In this document: piece after piece, positions 62,594 through 64,000 of the stretch | How positions within the stretch are numbered: position 1 is the stretch's first letter | Layout of the letters: every line of letters starts with the position of its first letter | NCBI GenBank assembly: GCA_964057225.1 | Contig: OZ059894.1 | Location: forward strand, 13,402,131 to 13,466,130 | Origin: Auanema rhodensis | Lineage: Eukaryota > Nematoda > Chromadorea > Rhabditida > Rhabditidae | DNA: 64,000 nucleotides | Reading direction: 5' to 3' | Notes under the pieces: model-generated | Told to the model about the DNA's origin: nothing | What the model saw: only the letters and a program-made list of their open reading frames with translations | Database searches by the model: none | Made by a program: the position numbers and the translations under genes

Positions 62594-63809
62594 ATGGTGA
62601 GTTTGAACGTTTCGTTTACGCTTTTAACGAAGCAGAACTCATATTTGCATTCGTTATTAATTATAAATTATATTTGCAGAAGTTTGTTATCCTCGCCCTT
62701 CTTGGGGTTTCATCTATTTCGGCTTTTGCCGTAAAAAACCAAGAACAAGTCTTGGAATCTGTTCGCAGCCGTGTCATCTCAGCTGAAGCTGAACTTCTTT
62801 CTGGAGAAGCCCTTGCTGAGTATGTCAACACCCAACAGAAGTATTGGTTCGCTGAACCCTCCAAGTTCACCGAGGAAAAGATGAGAGCTAAACTTATGGA
62901 AGAGAAATACCTCGCTCCAGTTGAAGATCATGAAATCGCCCCAGAACTCACTCATATCGAACTTGAAGCTATCCCTGACTCTTTCGATGCTCGTGCTCAG
63001 TGGAAGCAATGCTCCAGCATTGGATTCATTCGTGACCAATCTGACTGCGGAGCTTGCTGGGCATTCGGAGCTTCAGAGGCTATGTCTGACAGAGTTTGCA
63101 TTGCCAGCAACGGAAAGAAAACCCCAACTCTCTCTGCTGATGATCTCCTTTCTTGCTGTGGAAAAGCCTGTGGAGATGGGTAAGTATTTAAGTTCTTAGT
63201 TTTCTTAATTTTCTGATACTAATGTAGGCTAAAAAAATGTATTATAGATGCAAAGGAGGATACCCTATTCAAGCCTGGAAGTTCTGGGATAGCCACGGAG
63301 TCTGCACTGGAGGACTCTATGACTCTCACGTCGGATGTAAGCCATACCCAATTGCCCCATGTGGACACCACAAGAACGAAACTTACTACGGACCATGCCC
63401 ACAGAAGGAATACCCAACTCCCAAGTGTACTAGCACTTGCCTTGATTCTAGCTACAAGACTAGCTATTCTGATGATAAGTACTACGGAAAGAGCGCCTAT
63501 GGAGTTGCAAGAAATGTTGCTGCTATCCAAAAGGAAATCATGACCCACGGACCAGTTGAAGCTGCCTACACTGTTTATGAAGACTTCTACCAATACAAGG
63601 GAGGAGTTTACGTTCACACCGGAGGAAAGAAACTCGGAGGACACGCTGTCAAGATTCTCGGATGGGGAGTCGACAACGGAACCCCATACTGGCTTGTTGC
63701 CAACTCTTGGAACAACGACTGGGGAGAGCAAGGATTCTTCAGAATCATCCGTGGAGTCAACGAATGCGGAATTGAAGGTGCCATCGTTGCTGGTCTTCCT
63801 AAGGAATAA
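62594..63809 (+). CDS. Secreted cathepsin B-like cysteine protease (CPR family)
   Basis: Papain-family digestive protease. The first coding exon is a lone ATG (62594) before GTGAG; the next exon gives the signal peptide [17 protein letters not shown]. The propeptide follows ([32 protein letters not shown]). The catalytic Cys is in [20 protein letters not shown], with Ala where most members have Ser (CGSCW). The occluding-loop histidine pair is in [16 protein letters not shown]. The catalytic His is in [11 protein letters not shown] and the Asn in [13 protein letters not shown]. An intron splits the mature domain after CGDG. Codon use is strongly biased (GGA for Gly, C-ending codons), unlike most neighbours, which indicates high expression. 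TATA and GATA elements precede it. Confidence 0.96.
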
Positions 63810-63846
63810 GCTGTACATTACTGTAACCAACCAAACCATTTTTAAT

Positions 63847-63852
63847 AATAAA
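63847..63852 (+). terminator. Polyadenylation signal of the cathepsin B gene
   Basis: AATAAA 38 bp after the stop codon, in an AT-rich 3' end. Confidence 0.65.
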
Positions 63853-64000
63853 TAATTTTATTCTGAAAGTTTTAAAACCATATTCATTTCAATATCATTG
63901 ATAAATCAACTTGAAATCGGAATAATCCGAAGTTGTTCTTTGATTCTTCTTTGATAATATAATTATTCATTTCAAAGATTCATTATAACTTTTATACATT

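Noticed and set aside
63219-63839. 206-codon - strand open frame opposite cathepsin B
   Set aside because: Shadow of a codon-biased, highly expressed gene; no homology, and the + strand is certain.

Overview
This is a eukaryotic, AT-rich nuclear segment, almost certainly from a nematode. The genes are dense and broken by many short introns (about 35-60 bp, GT...AG, often ending TTTAG or TTAAG). Several start codons sit directly behind a splice-acceptor-like CAG or TAG, as expected for spliced-leader trans-splicing. Two gene runs match C. elegans neighbour sets that I recall from memory (emb-4/wars-1 and plrg-1/prp-38/secs-1). The species cannot be named from sequence alone. CDS coordinates run from first start codon to last stop codon and include introns; exon joins were made by eye from splice signals and family conservation.

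Layout. 0.2-7.9 kb (+): the spliceosomal helicase Aquarius/EMB-4, then cytoplasmic TrpRS. 8.3-18.9 kb (-): a tiny secreted cysteine-rich peptide gene, then one very large gene for a secreted protein with about 21 trypsin-inhibitor-like (TIL) domains, whose centre is a near-identical array of 354- and 381-bp gene modules. 19.3-21.1 kb (+): a SOCS4/5-type SH2-SOCS-box protein. 21.3-26.0 kb (-): a double FKBP of the ER and an EF-hand protein. 27.9-39.7 kb (+): poly(A) polymerase, an ARHGAP11/RGA-3-like RhoGAP, and CFAP36. 39.9-45.8 kb (-): TFIIB, an RMDN/PTPIP51-like protein, and MYG1. 46.3-48.4 kb (+): complex I subunit NDUFA1 and a C-type lectin with CUB domains. 48.5-50.2 kb (-): FKB-6/FKBP52-like. 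50.6-53.2 kb (+): TAF10 and a degenerate seryl-tRNA-synthetase-like protein. 53.4-55.4 kb (-): AKTIP/FTS and a small mitochondrial-type protein. 55.9-61.8 kb (+): PLRG1, PRP38A and SepSecS in a likely operon. 62.6-63.8 kb (+): a secreted cathepsin B with TATA and GATA promoter elements.

Most genes are housekeeping: RNA splicing, transcription, translation, tRNA biology, mitochondria. The accessory and most unusual part is the TIL gene. Its modules are bounded by phase-1 introns, so they can be duplicated without breaking the frame. Their presumed protease-contact (P1) residues differ between module classes (Lys, Ala, Asn, Asp, Glu, Arg, Leu, His, Ser), while copies within a class are nearly identical even in their introns. 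Other points of interest are an FFAT-like motif in the RMDN homologue, loss of class II synthetase residues in the SerRS-like protein, a GC-AG intron in poly(A) polymerase, and two genes whose first coding exon is only the ATG.
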